Positions 1 through 8,567 of a stretch of DNA of 64,000 bases are shown here, in pieces. Within the stretch, counting starts at the first letter, position 1. Every line of letters begins with the position of its first letter. Location: assembly GCF_014838825.1 (NCBI RefSeq), contig NZ_JACYMO010000002.1:124001-188000 (forward strand). The letters run 5' to 3'. The position numbers and the translations under genes are program-made. A model generated the notes under the pieces. The model saw nothing but the letters and a program-made list of their open reading frames with translations, was not told the origin of the DNA and ran no database searches. Origin of the DNA: Erwinia persicina (GTDB lineage: Bacteria; Pseudomonadota; Gammaproteobacteria; Enterobacterales; Enterobacteriaceae).

Positions 1-261
1 CCGCCTGCCACCGCGCGGTTATTATCCGGATCGTGCCAGGCCATCAGACGGGCACAGCCGCAAATTCCATGCTGCGCGGTCCAGGCTATCAGCCAGATGA
101 CATCAGAACGATCGTAGCGGTCATATTCCTGACCGGGTGTACTCAGGCGTGACGGAATCGACCACCCTTCGCCCCTGGCGAAGACGCTGTAACGGTAACT
201 TCCTAATTCTGCCAACAACGACGATGGCATGTCCTTCAGCTTGGTCTGGATAATCTTCATT
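1..261 (-). CDS. Acyl-homoserine-lactone synthase, LuxI family (3' end outside window)
   Basis: The first 87 codons of a LuxI-type autoinducer synthase, which joins an acyl chain from acyl-ACP to S-adenosylmethionine to make an N-acyl-homoserine lactone. The conserved N-terminal residues of the family are visible: R23, F27, W33 (in EGWSIPS), D47, D50 and R71 (in GICGCARL). From memory the GICGCARL stretch and the N-terminal region resemble the RhlI/PhzI branch more than EsaI. The start at 261 follows an AGGGGA ribosome site 6 nt upstream. The gene lies downstream of, and in the same direction as, an SdiA-like luxR, with a lux box about 100 bp upstream of the start, so autoinduction is likely (inference). 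The rest of the gene, including the acyl-chain pocket, is beyond the left edge. Confidence 0.9.
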
Positions 262-319
262 TATGATCCCCTGTCGCATTCCCTCGTGAGCGCCGCTCCT
301 GACGGTTCGGGCAGGGTTG

Positions 320-339
320 CTACCCTGGGCGCAGGGTAG
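320..339. repeat. Perfect 20-bp palindrome in the luxR-luxI intergenic region
   Basis: CTACCCTG-GGCG-CAGGGTAG: two perfect 8-bp arms around 4 bp, with the same 8-4-8 geometry as the lux box centred 40 bp away. The outer CTACC/GGTAG is shared with the lux box but the spacing differs. No T-run follows in either direction, so it is not a good terminator. It would lie close to the expected luxI transcription start, either as an operator or as a 5' leader hairpin. Function is not known. Confidence 0.6.
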
Positions 340-359
340 ACAACCAGTTAGTTATTCGA

Positions 360-379
360 AACTACCAAATCTGGTAGTT
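360..379. promoter_or_regulatory. lux box, las/rhl/phz type, upstream of luxI
   Basis: AACTACCAAATCTGGTAGTT has 8-bp arms that match perfectly around AATC, and contains the CT-N12-AG skeleton of LasR/RhlR/PhzR-type boxes. It begins 19 bp before the luxR stop is reached from the left side and its centre is about 108 bp upstream of the luxI start codon. If the regulator binds at the usual -42, transcription of luxI would start near position 327. This is a strong candidate site for the neighbouring LuxR protein. Confidence 0.8.
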
Positions 380-389
380 GCAACCTCTA

Positions 390-1112
390 TCAGATTAAAC
401 CGATTGCTGCTGCATAAGAGGCAACTTGCGTTTTATTTGGTGCGTTAAATCGTTTTTGCATGTTTTTTTGGTGAAAGTTAACCGTATTCTCAGAAATTGA
501 AAGGATCAGTGATATTTCCGCTGATGTTTTCCCCTCCGCTGTCCATTTAAGAATTTCACGTTCCCTTTCACTTAATTCCAGTCTGGCGATGGACATCGAA
601 ATATCATTCATCGTAATGAGCGCAGCCATAGCCAGCTCCGAAATATACTGGAGTTTAAGTTCAATTTCCGGTGTTAATGCCCTATTTTTAGATGAACTGG
701 CCGTAGAAAGAGATAATATTCCTACGGCTCTGTTGTTTGCCAGCACAGAGCATGAGATGCCCTGGCAGATACCATGCTCCCGCGCCGCATCCAGCACACG
801 CTGACCGTCACCCGCCTCAACCGCTTGCCACTGCCATACTACTCCGGGCAAAAAACATTTTTTCAACACCGGGTCGGACCGGGCGAAGTCTTCCTGCAAA
901 TAATACTCAACCCATTTTTTGGGATAATTACAGTAAAAAAAAGTCTTGGGCCGGGTAAAAGGCACCGGATGCCGAATAAAAAGTGCATAAAAATCGAATT
1001 CCAGTTCGTTCGCCTGTTGTTCAATTAACCGGGTAATATGAGCAACATCGCTTCCATTGCGAAAGGCTAATTGCATTTCGGATCGCCAGCTGAAATAGTT
1101 CTCAGATGTCAT
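390..1112 (-). CDS. SdiA-like LuxR-family quorum-sensing regulator
   Basis: A 240-residue acyl-homoserine-lactone-responsive transcription factor. Residues about 20-160 form the autoinducer-binding domain and 175-238 the LuxR helix-turn-helix. The protein aligns with E. coli SdiA over its whole length, with RHPVPFTRPK near residue 48 and an almost identical DNA-recognition region (EGKTSAEI, NTVNFHQKNMQK, NAPNKTQV). The ligand-pocket residues Y63, W67, Y71 and D80 sit at SdiA numbering, but position 43, serine in SdiA, is alanine here. A GAGG ribosome site precedes the start. Unlike sdiA of E. coli, which has no partner synthase, this gene lies directly upstream of a luxI, so it is probably the cognate receptor (inference). 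A second, orphan sdiA elsewhere in the genome is possible. Confidence 0.9.
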   Translation of the reverse strand: MTSENYFSWRSEMQLAFRNGSDVAHITRLIEQQANELEFDFYALFIRHPVPFTRPKTFFYCNYPKKWVEYYLQEDFARSDPVLKKCFLPGVVWQWQAVEAGDGQRVLDAAREHGICQGISCSVLANNRAVGILSLSTASSSKNRALTPEIELKLQYISELAMAALITMNDISMSIARLELSEREREILKWTAEGKTSAEISLILSISENTVNFHQKNMQKRFNAPNKTQVASYAAAIGLI

Positions 1113-2017
1113 TAACGCCTCAGCCGGTCAGGGAGTGATGCCTCGCCTGATTATCATTCTTATGTTGATTAATACCGCATAAAAAATGAATAAAATTGCG
1201 AATACAATCTAATTTTCCGGCGCAATACTTCTTGCAGAAACACAATTTTTGATGTTCAGGTACCGGTCAGTGAATCGCGTGAAAAGGTTCAGGCCAATAA
1301 GCCTGAAAAGCCCGCCCACCTTATTGATGCTCTGCATTATTTTTTTCTTTAAGCGCCGTCAACAAGATACATCGATTTCTCACCTGCCTCACCTTACTGC
1401 GGTAGAATAGGATTTTTCCTATAAACATTCAATAATTTTGACCTATTTGTTATCGGTATTACATCTAATAGTTTTACACTATCCGGTGGTCAATCCCTGC
1501 CCACAGGGCTGTTCTGCTCAAGCGCACCGGCATAAATACACTGATACCTATAGAAAAGTCTCGCCTCTATGACCATTTGAGTTTTACAGCATAGATTAAT
1601 GAAGGTGAATGAACATCAGATAACTCCACAACCTTTACATGGGATTGTGCCAGCCCACACTTAAGGCCCTGTTCCCCGTTTTAAGATCACGCCTTTCTGT
1701 CAGTACCGACTATCAGGGAGGGAGCAAAAGCCGGTACCTGCATCCTGTTGGTGTTAAAAGAGGCTGAAGGCTCCCCGCAAAGCGCTATTATTCTGTGCCA
1801 GCGTCGGCTTGCCGACCGCTTTCTGTTGGGTCATGTTGCGAACTGTACGGGCCGGTTTTATCAACGCCGATCCTGGCCCCCTTTATGGGAATGTCTTTTT
1901 TATTTTTCAACCCGTCAGAAATAAAATCAGGCGCAGCCTTTATCAGCGTCCCCGCTCACGCGGGCTTAATTTTTCTCCTCGTATTTGCCACGGGTAAAGG
2001 CGATGCACACCCTCACC
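1113..2017. other. About 900 bp without a convincing gene
   Basis: The stretch between the luxR start and the end of the extensin-family gene is AT-rich near luxR (1140-1240). It holds short inverted repeats: TTCAGGC-N6-GCCTGAA at 1288-1307 and ATAGGA-TTTT-TCCTAT at 1407-1422. The only longer open frames (from 1795 and 1809, plus strand) have no ribosome site worth the name and the first runs antisense into the extensin gene. I recognise no gene remnant or RNA. The luxR promoter must lie at its left end. Confidence 0.5.
1951..1974 (+). terminator. Possible rho-independent terminator
   Basis: CCCGC-TCAC-GCGGG stem followed by CTTAATTTTT on the plus strand. The stem is only 5 bp, and no plus-strand gene precedes it, so it may end an unidentified transcript or be chance. 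Confidence 0.3.
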
Positions 2018-2716
2018 CTAACGACAAAGGCCGAAGCCACGCATACCAAAATGGAAATGGTTGGCGTGGGCCGCATTGTAATTCGGGCCCAGTGCGGTGC
2101 CGAACAGATCGCAACTGCCGGCAAAGACGGCGTGTAGCCAGCGGCCACGCGCACTCTCTTCAGACCAGTGATTAAGCACGCTGATACGCCTGCCGTTTTG
2201 CAAACGGAACCCACTGATATCCCAGGCGTCTGCCGTGGCGTGTTCACTTAACCGCCCCTGGGCCCGATGGTAAATATTGCGACAGGCGAAGCTGCCTAAG
2301 TGATCGATACGCGCCAGCGGTGAACCCAGCTCGCTGGCAGCCAGCGGTTTCAGCGTCTGCGTGACCATCATGGTGCTGCTGACGGCCAGCGCGCAGCTGC
2401 TGAGGAAAGCGCCGCTGAGCGTCACATCGCCAAAGCGGATCACTCTGACCGGATCCACCAGGGGGCACTGACCCTGCTGTGAACCGGGGCGGGTAAAACT
2501 CACATAGCCTTTCACCTGGGCCTGCTGCAGCACGGCCAGACAGGCTTCAGGACTGGCGGCCAGCTGCCTCAGCTTGTAACGCGTGACCATGGTCGGTGCA
2601 TCGGTCACGGACAGCGGCGCAAACGGATCCCACTGCGGAGGTAATTTGGGCAGTATGAACCTGACCCCGCCCCAACAGACCAGAAGTACTATCCCCAGCG
2701 AAATTAATCGCTTCAT
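2018..2716 (-). CDS. Extensin-like C-terminal domain family protein
   Basis: A 232-residue protein with one N-terminal hydrophobic segment (residues about 4-20), so exported or membrane-anchored with the rest in the periplasm. The C-terminal two thirds match the extensin-like C-terminal domain family, which shares a fold pattern with M15-type D-Ala-D-Ala peptidases. Visible signatures are CRNIYHR, SEHATADAWDISGF with candidate metal ligands H and D, and the closing NHFHFGMRGFGLC. Four or more cysteines suggest disulfides. The start at 2716 has a very strong GGAGGGGAG site just upstream. Substrate is unknown; a role on cell-wall peptides is only an inference from the fold. It stands alone, divergent from cycA. 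Confidence 0.8.
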   Translation of the reverse strand: MKRLISLGIVLLVCWGGVRFILPKLPPQWDPFAPLSVTDAPTMVTRYKLRQLAASPEACLAVLQQAQVKGYVSFTRPGSQQGQCPLVDPVRVIRFGDVTLSGAFLSSCALAVSSTMMVTQTLKPLAASELGSPLARIDHLGSFACRNIYHRAQGRLSEHATADAWDISGFRLQNGRRISVLNHWSEESARGRWLHAVFAGSCDLFGTALGPNYNAAHANHFHFGMRGFGLCR

Positions 2717-2915
2717 CTCCCCTCCTTTCAGGTAGCCGGTAAAAGTGACGCCGGGTTTTTAAGCAAGCGATGCACACTAAACGCAGTTTAGCTGCAATTT
2801 TGCTTTATCCGCCCGATTTTTACGTTAAGCTCTTGATCGTACTAACCCCGACAACATCAGACATCAGAAAAGCCGTCAGAGCTTTCGTCTCATCACACAC
2901 GACAGGAAACCCGTA

Positions 2916-4310
2916 ATGGTTGATCAATTAAAAGAGGCCGCCGCCTCCGCCGAAGAGCCCGTATCGCTCCAGCGAAACTTGCACAATCGTCATATTCAGC
3001 TTATTGCCATCGGCGGGGCTATCGGTACTGGTCTGTTTATGGGATCGGGAAAAACCATCAGCCTCGCCGGACCGTCAATTATCTTCGTCTATATGATCAT
3101 CGGCTTTATGCTGTTCTTCGTAATGCGGGCAATGGGCGAACTGCTGCTTTCCAATCTTGAGTACAAATCCTTCAGCGACTTTGCCGCCGACCTGCTGGGC
3201 CCCTGGGCAGGCTATTTTACCGGCTGGACTTACTGGTTCTGCTGGGTGGTCACCGGCATTGCCGACGTCGTGGCAATCAGCTCCTATTTTCAACTCTGGT
3301 TCCCGGACTTCTCGATATGGATGAGCGCCCTGCTCTGCATTGTCGTGTTCCTGTCGCTGAACATCGCCACGGTAAAACTCTTCGGGGAGATGGAGTTCTG
3401 GTTCGCAATCATAAAAATCGTCGCCATCGTGGCGCTGATTGCTACCGGGATTGTGCTGGTAGCAATGCACTACCCATCACCCGGGGGAGGCACGGCCTCG
3501 CTGAGTAATATCTGGGATCACGGCGGCATGTTCCCGAAAGGACTGAGCGGCTTCTTTGCCGGCTTCCAGATTGCGGTATTTGCCTTTGTCGGCATCGAAC
3601 TGGTGGGAACCGCCGCGGCGGAAACGCACAACCCGAGAACCGTACTGCCGCGCGCGATTAATGCCATTCCGCTGCGTATCATCATGTTCTACGTGCTGTC
3701 GCTGATGGTGATCATGGCCGTCACGCCATGGGACCAGGTGGTGGCCGATCGCAGCCCGTTCGTTGAAATGTTCGTGCTGATTGGTTTACCGGCAGCGGCC
3801 AGTATCGTTAACTTTGTGGTGCTGACTTCGGCAGCCTCATCTGCTAACAGCGGCATCTTCTCCACCAGCCGTATGCTCTATGGTCTGGCGCAGCAGGGCG
3901 TCGCGCATCGCCGCTTCGGCATGCTTTCCCGCCGCGCGGTGCCGACAACCGGGCTGTTCTTCTCCTGCCTGTGTCTGCTGGGTGGCGTTGCCCTGATTTA
4001 TCTGATCCCGAACGTGATGACGGTCTTCACCCTGGTCACCACGGTGTCAGCAATCCTGTTTATGTTTGTCTGGACAATTATTCTCTGTTCCTACCTTGCC
4101 TACCGTAAGAAGCACCCGCAACGTCACGCGGAATCAGCCTATAAGATGCCGCTGGGCAAGCTCATGTGCTGGGTCTGTATGGCCTTCTTTGCCTTCGTGC
4201 TGGTGCTGCTGACCCTGGAAGAGGATACCCGTCAGGCGCTGATGGTCACCCCGCTGTGGTTTATCCTGCTGGCGGTGGGCTGGTTCCTGCGTAAACGTAA
4301 GGCCGCATGA
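2916..4310 (+). CDS. cycA: D-serine/D-alanine/glycine transporter CycA
   Basis: A 464-residue inner-membrane amino-acid:proton symporter of the APC superfamily, importing glycine, D-serine and D-alanine. The N-terminal IAIGGAIGTGLFMGSGK block binds the amino-acid backbone in this family, and about 12 hydrophobic segments run through residues 25-460. Long stretches, for example around residues 25-115 and 210-235, are identical to what I recall of E. coli CycA. The start at 2916 follows AGGAAA. The N-terminal 20 residues are more variable. The gene stands alone with its own terminator-like hairpin behind it. A D-serine-specific paralogue is the only real alternative. Confidence 0.93.
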   Translation: MVDQLKEAAASAEEPVSLQRNLHNRHIQLIAIGGAIGTGLFMGSGKTISLAGPSIIFVYMIIGFMLFFVMRAMGELLLSNLEYKSFSDFAADLLGPWAGYFTGWTYWFCWVVTGIADVVAISSYFQLWFPDFSIWMSALLCIVVFLSLNIATVKLFGEMEFWFAIIKIVAIVALIATGIVLVAMHYPSPGGGTASLSNIWDHGGMFPKGLSGFFAGFQIAVFAFVGIELVGTAAAETHNPRTVLPRAINAIPLRIIMFYVLSLMVIMAVTPWDQVVADRSPFVEMFVLIGLPAAASIVNFVVLTSAASSANSGIFSTSRMLYGLAQQGVAHRRFGMLSRRAVPTTGLFFSCLCLLGGVALIYLIPNVMTVFTLVTTVSAILFMFVWTIILCSYLAYRKKHPQRHAESAYKMPLGKLMCWVCMAFFAFVLVLLTLEEDTRQALMVTPLWFILLAVGWFLRKRKAA

Positions 4311-4315
4311 TTAAG

Positions 4316-4351
4316 GCGGGTCAGATCGTCCTCTGACCCGCTGCCTTTAAA
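4316..4351. terminator. Terminator-like hairpin between cycA and the YdjM-like gene
   Basis: GCGGGTCAGA-TCGTCC-TCTGACCCGC, a perfect 10-bp stem at 4316-4341, followed on the plus strand by TGCCTTTAAAA. The T-run is weak. It lies between two converging genes and could serve both. Confidence 0.5.
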
Positions 4352-5327
4352 AACGTGACCACAGCTTGTGCATCGCCTGCCCCAGCGGCGGGCGCTGTAC
4401 GCTGACTCTCTCCGGTTTAAACGGCCCCTCTTTTAGCGGCTCAGGCCCCAGATCAAAGGTAAAACTGTAGTCCGGCTCCTCCCCCATCCGCAGGTCTGTA
4501 ATGGTAATATGCTCCCCTACCCGCTTCATGGCATAAAAGCCACGGCTGAACCACACCACGCGCTGCACGTACCAGTTAGAGCTGAACTGCTGGTAGAGCG
4601 CGCTGCCATTATCGTGCGTCGTCAGCGTCAGGGGTTTATCACTGCTCAACAGGGAATAAAACCCTTCCTGATAGCGATCTGCGGTCATCACCACCACGCG
4701 CCACTGCAGCGTATTGAAGGCGGTTGGCGTCACCAGCAACTGCTGCACGCGATCGTCCTGCTGTACCAGATGCTGCTCAACCTGGTGCCTGACCCACGCC
4801 TGCGCACCCATGCTCCACAGCAGGTAGAGGCAACTAAGACTCAGGCCCACCCTATTCCAGCGGCTCCCCCGGGGATGTCGCCATACCAGGGCTGCAATGA
4901 CACCCACCAGCAGCGGCAGGGTATACAGCGGGTCGATGATAAACATGCTTCCAATGGCAAAAGGCCGATCGGTAAACGGCAGTGCGAGCTGAGTACCATA
5001 CACGGTGGTCAGATCAAGTAACGGGTGAGTGATCAGTGCCAGCCATACCGCCCCCCACCAGCGCGGGAACAGCTGCGGCTGACGGGCCAGGCGGGACACC
5101 AGCCAGGCCAGAAGCGGTGAAACCAGCGACAGCCAGAAAAGCGCATGGCTCTCGGTGCGGTGCAGGGTCATATTGCGAATGGCATCGCCATGATCGATAA
5201 AGACATCCAGGTCCGGCAGCGTGCCGCACACGGCACCCACGGCAGCCGCCTGCCATACCGGGACTCTGCGCCCCATGACCGCGACGCCTACCGAGGCTCC
5301 CAGTAAAAGTTGTGATACGGAATCCAT
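4347..5327 (-). CDS. Membrane-bound metal-dependent hydrolase, YdjM-like
   Basis: A 326-residue inner-membrane protein of the YdjM/LexA-binding, inner membrane-associated hydrolase family. The N-terminal half has four to six hydrophobic segments and the family's acidic/histidine motifs: GTLPDLDVFIDHGD near residue 33, HRTESHALF near 55, THPLLDLTTVYG near 100 and IIDPLYTLPLL near 130. The C-terminal about 150 residues are soluble. I place the start at 5327 (MDSVSQLL) after a CAGGA site; the longer start at 5375 would overlap the end of rutR. It follows rutR by 25 bp on the same strand and may be co-transcribed with it. The substrate is not established for the family. Confidence 0.75.
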   Translation of the reverse strand: MDSVSQLLLGASVGVAVMGRRVPVWQAAAVGAVCGTLPDLDVFIDHGDAIRNMTLHRTESHALFWLSLVSPLLAWLVSRLARQPQLFPRWWGAVWLALITHPLLDLTTVYGTQLALPFTDRPFAIGSMFIIDPLYTLPLLVGVIAALVWRHPRGSRWNRVGLSLSCLYLLWSMGAQAWVRHQVEQHLVQQDDRVQQLLVTPTAFNTLQWRVVVMTADRYQEGFYSLLSSDKPLTLTTHDNGSALYQQFSSNWYVQRVVWFSRGFYAMKRVGEHITITDLRMGEEPDYSFTFDLGPEPLKEGPFKPERVSVQRPPLGQAMHKLWSRF

Positions 5328-5352
5328 TATCCTGTCCTGTTTGTCACTGGCA

Positions 5353-6018
5353 TTAACGTACGCGGATACCTTCAATCACCATGTGCTGGACATTGTCGAC
5401 CGTCTGGTTAAAGAAAGACTCGTCATTCAGGGTCTGCCCGGTGATCGCCTCCACCTGCGTGGCAAAATCCGCATAGTGCTGGGTCGTTGCCCACAGCATA
5501 AATATAAGATGGTTCGGCTGCACGGCCGCCAGCTTGCCCTCCCGCACCCAGGTTTCAATCACCGTCGCCTTATCCTCCACCAGATGACGTAAATCCCCGG
5601 CCAGCTCGGCTTTCAGTAGCGGTGCCCCCTGCAGCATCTCCATACAGAACAGGCGTGAAGCCTGTGGATGGTCGCGGGAAACCTCCAGTTTCAGACGGAT
5701 ATAGTCACGTATCGCTTCAAGAGGATGCTGGTCATGGCGCAGGGCGCGTAGCGGAGCCAGCCAGACGTCCAGCAGGTCTTTCAACACCGCGATATAGAGC
5801 TCTTCTTTGGAAGGGAAGTAATAAAGCAGATTGGTTTTAGACACATCGGCACGTTCAGCCACCTTATCCAGGCTGGTGCCGTGGATGCCAAACTGCGAAA
5901 AATATTCCAGGGCCGCAGACAAGATAGCGGAACGCTTTGCTGCCACCGCGCGTGAACGCCGCGTCGGGGCTTTAGCCGGTAATTGGTCAGCTGAATTCAC
6001 CGTGACTCCATGATCCAT
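5353..6018 (-). CDS. rutR: TetR-family regulator of pyrimidine metabolism RutR
   Basis: A 221-residue TetR-type repressor that in E. coli is released from DNA by uracil (and thymine) and controls the rut operon and carAB. The helix-turn-helix is in residues about 28-72 (ILSAALEYFSQFGIHGTSL to KTNLLYYFPSKEELY). The ligand domain contains the RutR-specific RLFCMEMLQGAPLL and ATTQHYADFATQV blocks. The gene is divergent from rutA and shares a 287-bp control region. No ribosome site precedes the ATG at 6018. The GTG at 6000, with GGAG five bases upstream, would give a protein of about E. coli length and may be the true start. Confidence 0.93.
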   Translation of the reverse strand: MDHGVTVNSADQLPAKAPTRRSRAVAAKRSAILSAALEYFSQFGIHGTSLDKVAERADVSKTNLLYYFPSKEELYIAVLKDLLDVWLAPLRALRHDQHPLEAIRDYIRLKLEVSRDHPQASRLFCMEMLQGAPLLKAELAGDLRHLVEDKATVIETWVREGKLAAVQPNHLIFMLWATTQHYADFATQVEAITGQTLNDESFFNQTVDNVQHMVIEGIRVR

Positions 6019-6113
6019 GTGGGGTGCGGGGATAATAACAAATCACCTGGCGCATACCTAATCACGCACATGCACTTTTATTGACCACACCTGCCTGCTT
6101 TCCGTGCAGATTT

Positions 6114-6129
6114 TTTACCAACTGGTCTG
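6114..6129. promoter_or_regulatory. RutR operator candidate
   Basis: TTTACCA-AC-TGGTCTG matches the known RutR box TTGACCA-NN-TGGTCAA at 13 of 14 specified central positions apart from the outer bases. An additional exact half-site TTGACCA lies at 6081-6087. The operator sits about 75-90 bp upstream of the sigma-54 promoter and between the divergent rutR and rutA. Confidence 0.7.
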
Positions 6130-6202
6130 AAATGGACCCATCAGTCCAGCCCGTTTTTACCGTATTTATTCAACAGCTTGTTATTTATCTCTTTTCCTAA
6201 AC

Positions 6203-6218
6203 TGGCACAGCCCTTGCA
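6203..6218 (+). promoter_or_regulatory. Sigma-54 promoter of the rut operon
   Basis: TGGCACAGCCCTTGCA fits the -24/-12 consensus TGGCAC-N5-TTGCA exactly. The E. coli rut operon is nitrogen-controlled through NtrC and sigma-54, so this is the expected promoter; the start of rutA lies 88 bp downstream. I did not find a clear NtrC palindrome upstream. Confidence 0.85.
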
Positions 6219-6305
6219 ACCTGATTAACAGCGCCGCTTCAACGGAGAGTGCGGGAGGCACGGCAGCGCCGGGATTTACACGTTCACTTACGCAGAGGAT
6301 GTCTC

Positions 6306-7397
6306 ATGAAAATTGGTGTTTTTATCCCGATCGGTAACAACGGCTGGCTGATCTCCAACAATGCGCCGCAGTACATGCCGACGTTTGAGCTGAACAAAGC
6401 CATTGTGCAAAAAGCCGAGCATTATCATTTCGACTTCGCTCTGTCGATGATCAAACTGCGTGGCTTTGGCGGTAAAACGGAGTTCTGGGACCATAACCTG
6501 GAATCCTTCACGCTGATGGCCGGGCTGGCCGCCGTCACCTCGCGCATTGAAATTTATGCCACGGCCGCCACGCTGACCCTGCCTCCGGCGATCGTCGCGC
6601 GTATGGCTTCCACCATTGACTCCATTTCCGGTGGCCGCTTTGGTGTCAATCTGGTCACTGGCTGGCAGAAACCAGAATACGATCAGATGGGCCTGTGGCC
6701 CGGCGATGAATATTTCTCACGCCGCTATGACTACCTTACCGAGTATGTCAGCGTACTGCGCGATTTGTGGGGCAGCGGTAAATCTGATCTCAAAGGGGAA
6801 TTCTTTACCATGAATGACTGTCGCCTCAGCCCGCAGCCGCAGAAGCCGATGAAGGTGATCTGCGCCGGTCAGAGCGATGCCGGCATGGAGTTTTCAGCAA
6901 AACACGCCGACTATAACTTCTGCTTTGGCAGGGGCGTTAATACCCCTACCGCATTCGCCCCGACGGCGGCTCGTATGAAGACCGCTGCCGATGCGCAGGG
7001 GCGTGATGTCGGATCCTACGTGCTGTTTATGATCATCGCGGATGAAACCGACGAGGCCGCACGGGCCAAATGGGAGCATTACAAAGCCGGTGCCGATGAA
7101 GAAGCGCTGTCCTGGCTGACTACCCAGAGTCAGCAGGATAAGCGCTCCGGCAGTGATACCAACGTACGCCAGATGGCCGACCCGACGTCCGCCGTCAATA
7201 TCAATATGGGCACCCTTGTCGGTTCTTACGCGAACGTAGCGCGGATGCTGGACGAGGTGGCCTCGGTGGAGGGAACGCAGGGTGTCCTGCTGACCTTTGA
7301 TGACTTCCTTCAGGGTATTGATCAGTTTGGTGAGCGCATCCAGCCGCTGATGGCGTGCCGCACTGGCATCACTGACGCCGCGCGGGAGGTGGCGTAA
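6306..7397 (+). CDS. rutA: Pyrimidine monooxygenase RutA
   Basis: A 363-residue FMN-dependent, luciferase-like monooxygenase that opens the uracil or thymine ring, yielding ureidoacrylate (the peracid in the original scheme). The TIM-barrel family is evident from [33 protein letters not shown] and the C-terminal [18 protein letters not shown]. The start at 6306 follows AGAGGATG; the longer open frame from 6249 has no support. It is first in rutABCDFG and its stop codon overlaps the rutB ATG by one base (TAATG). Expression is expected from the sigma-54 promoter upstream and to be relieved from RutR repression by uracil. Confidence 0.96.
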   Translation: MKIGVFIPIGNNGWLISNNAPQYMPTFELNKAIVQKAEHYHFDFALSMIKLRGFGGKTEFWDHNLESFTLMAGLAAVTSRIEIYATAATLTLPPAIVARMASTIDSISGGRFGVNLVTGWQKPEYDQMGLWPGDEYFSRRYDYLTEYVSVLRDLWGSGKSDLKGEFFTMNDCRLSPQPQKPMKVICAGQSDAGMEFSAKHADYNFCFGRGVNTPTAFAPTAARMKTAADAQGRDVGSYVLFMIIADETDEAARAKWEHYKAGADEEALSWLTTQSQQDKRSGSDTNVRQMADPTSAVNINMGTLVGSYANVARMLDEVASVEGTQGVLLTFDDFLQGIDQFGERIQPLMACRTGITDAAREVA

Positions 7398-8143
7398 TGA
7401 AGGATAAACCTGCCGTGATCTGTACCACCGCCTCGGCGCAGAATGCCATTACCCTGCCAGCACGCCCGGAGGCCATTGTCTTTCCCCCGGAGCAGACGGC
7501 CCTGATTGTCGTGGATATGCAGAACGCCTATGCCACGCCCGGCGGCTATCTTGATCTGGCCGGCTTTGACGTGTCGGCGACCCGTCCGGTGATCGAGCAG
7601 ATCAACGTGGCGGTGAACGCCGCACGCGCCGCCGGTATTCAGGTGATCTGGTTCCAGAATGGCTGGGACGATCAGTACGTGGAAGCCGGAGGCCCGGGAT
7701 CGCCCAACTGGCATAAGTCTAACGCCCTGAAAACCATGCGTCAGAACCCGCAGCTTCAGGGCACGCTGCTGGCAAAAGGCAGCTGGGACTATGAACTGGT
7801 CGATCAGCTAACGCCACAGCCAGGTGATATTGTGCTGCCAAAACCGCGCTATAGCGGCTTCTTCAATACCGCGCTGGACAGCATGTTACGTAGCCGGGGC
7901 ATCCGCCACCTGGTCTTTACCGGGATTGCCACCAATGTCTGTGTCGAATCAACGCTGCGGGATGGTTTCTTCCTGGAGTATTTCGGCATTGTCCTGGAGG
8001 ATGCGACCTACCAGGCTGGCCCGCAATTTGTCCAGCAGGCAGCGATATTCAATATCGAAACCTTCTTTGGCTGGGTCTCTGACGTCGGCAGCTTCTGTCA
8101 CGCGCTGCAGACTGAACCCGCCGCCGTCACACAGACGGCTTAA
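7397..8143 (+). CDS. rutB: Ureidoacrylate amidohydrolase RutB
   Basis: A 248-residue isochorismatase-like cysteine hydrolase that cleaves ureidoacrylate to 3-aminoacrylate and carbamate, releasing nitrogen. The Asp-Lys-Cys triad is visible: the aspartate in [11 protein letters not shown] (near residue 39), the lysine in the [11 protein letters not shown] region (near 145), and the cysteine in [11 protein letters not shown] (near 180). The length is close to E. coli RutB. It overlaps rutA by one base and is followed after 27 bp by rutC. Confidence 0.95.
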   Translation: MKDKPAVICTTASAQNAITLPARPEAIVFPPEQTALIVVDMQNAYATPGGYLDLAGFDVSATRPVIEQINVAVNAARAAGIQVIWFQNGWDDQYVEAGGPGSPNWHKSNALKTMRQNPQLQGTLLAKGSWDYELVDQLTPQPGDIVLPKPRYSGFFNTALDSMLRSRGIRHLVFTGIATNVCVESTLRDGFFLEYFGIVLEDATYQAGPQFVQQAAIFNIETFFGWVSDVGSFCHALQTEPAAVTQTA

Positions 8144-8170
8144 CTCTGACTCATTTAACGGAGCACAGTC

Positions 8171-8557
8171 ATGCCAAAAACCATTATCACCCCGCCGGGC
8201 ACGGGTATCCCGATTGCCCCCTTTGTTCCCGGCACGCTGGCGGACGGTGTGGTGTACGTGTCCGGTACCCTGCCATTCGATAAAGATAACAATGTTGTTC
8301 ACATCGGCGATGCCGCCGCGCAGACCCGTCACGTGCTGGAAATCATCAAAAGCGTGATTGAAACGGCAGGCGGCACGATGGATGACGTGACCTTCAATTC
8401 CATTTTTATTACCGACTGGCAGCACTACGCGGCGGTGAATGCGGTGTATGCCGACTATTTTCCCGGCGAAAAACCGGCCCGCTTCTGCATCCAGTGCGGA
8501 CTGGTGAAACCCGATGCGCTGATTGAAATTGCCAGCGTGGCCCATATCGGAAAATAA
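8171..8557 (+). CDS. rutC: 3-aminoacrylate deaminase RutC (RidA family)
   Basis: A 128-residue RidA/YjgF-family protein that speeds hydrolysis of 3-aminoacrylate, or of its peracid, in uracil catabolism. The family pattern is clear: [14 protein letters not shown] near residue 28, [14 protein letters not shown] near 75, and a substrate-binding arginine in [20 protein letters not shown] near 105. The protein is probably a trimer, as in relatives. The operon position between rutB and rutD separates it from the generic housekeeping RidA. Confidence 0.95.
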   Translation: MPKTIITPPGTGIPIAPFVPGTLADGVVYVSGTLPFDKDNNVVHIGDAAAQTRHVLEIIKSVIETAGGTMDDVTFNSIFITDWQHYAAVNAVYADYFPGEKPARFCIQCGLVKPDALIEIASVAHIGK

Positions 8558-8567
8558 GGCGTTCACT

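Noticed and set aside
1795-2175. 126-codon plus-strand frame
   Set aside because: Its second half is antisense to the extensin-family gene, it has no ribosome site and the translation has no family features.
4509-5021. 170-codon plus-strand frame and similar long antisense frames elsewhere (for example 45243-46364, 13747-14397, 58104-58865)
   Set aside because: They lie opposite conserved genes with strong codon bias; such frames arise from GC-rich third positions.
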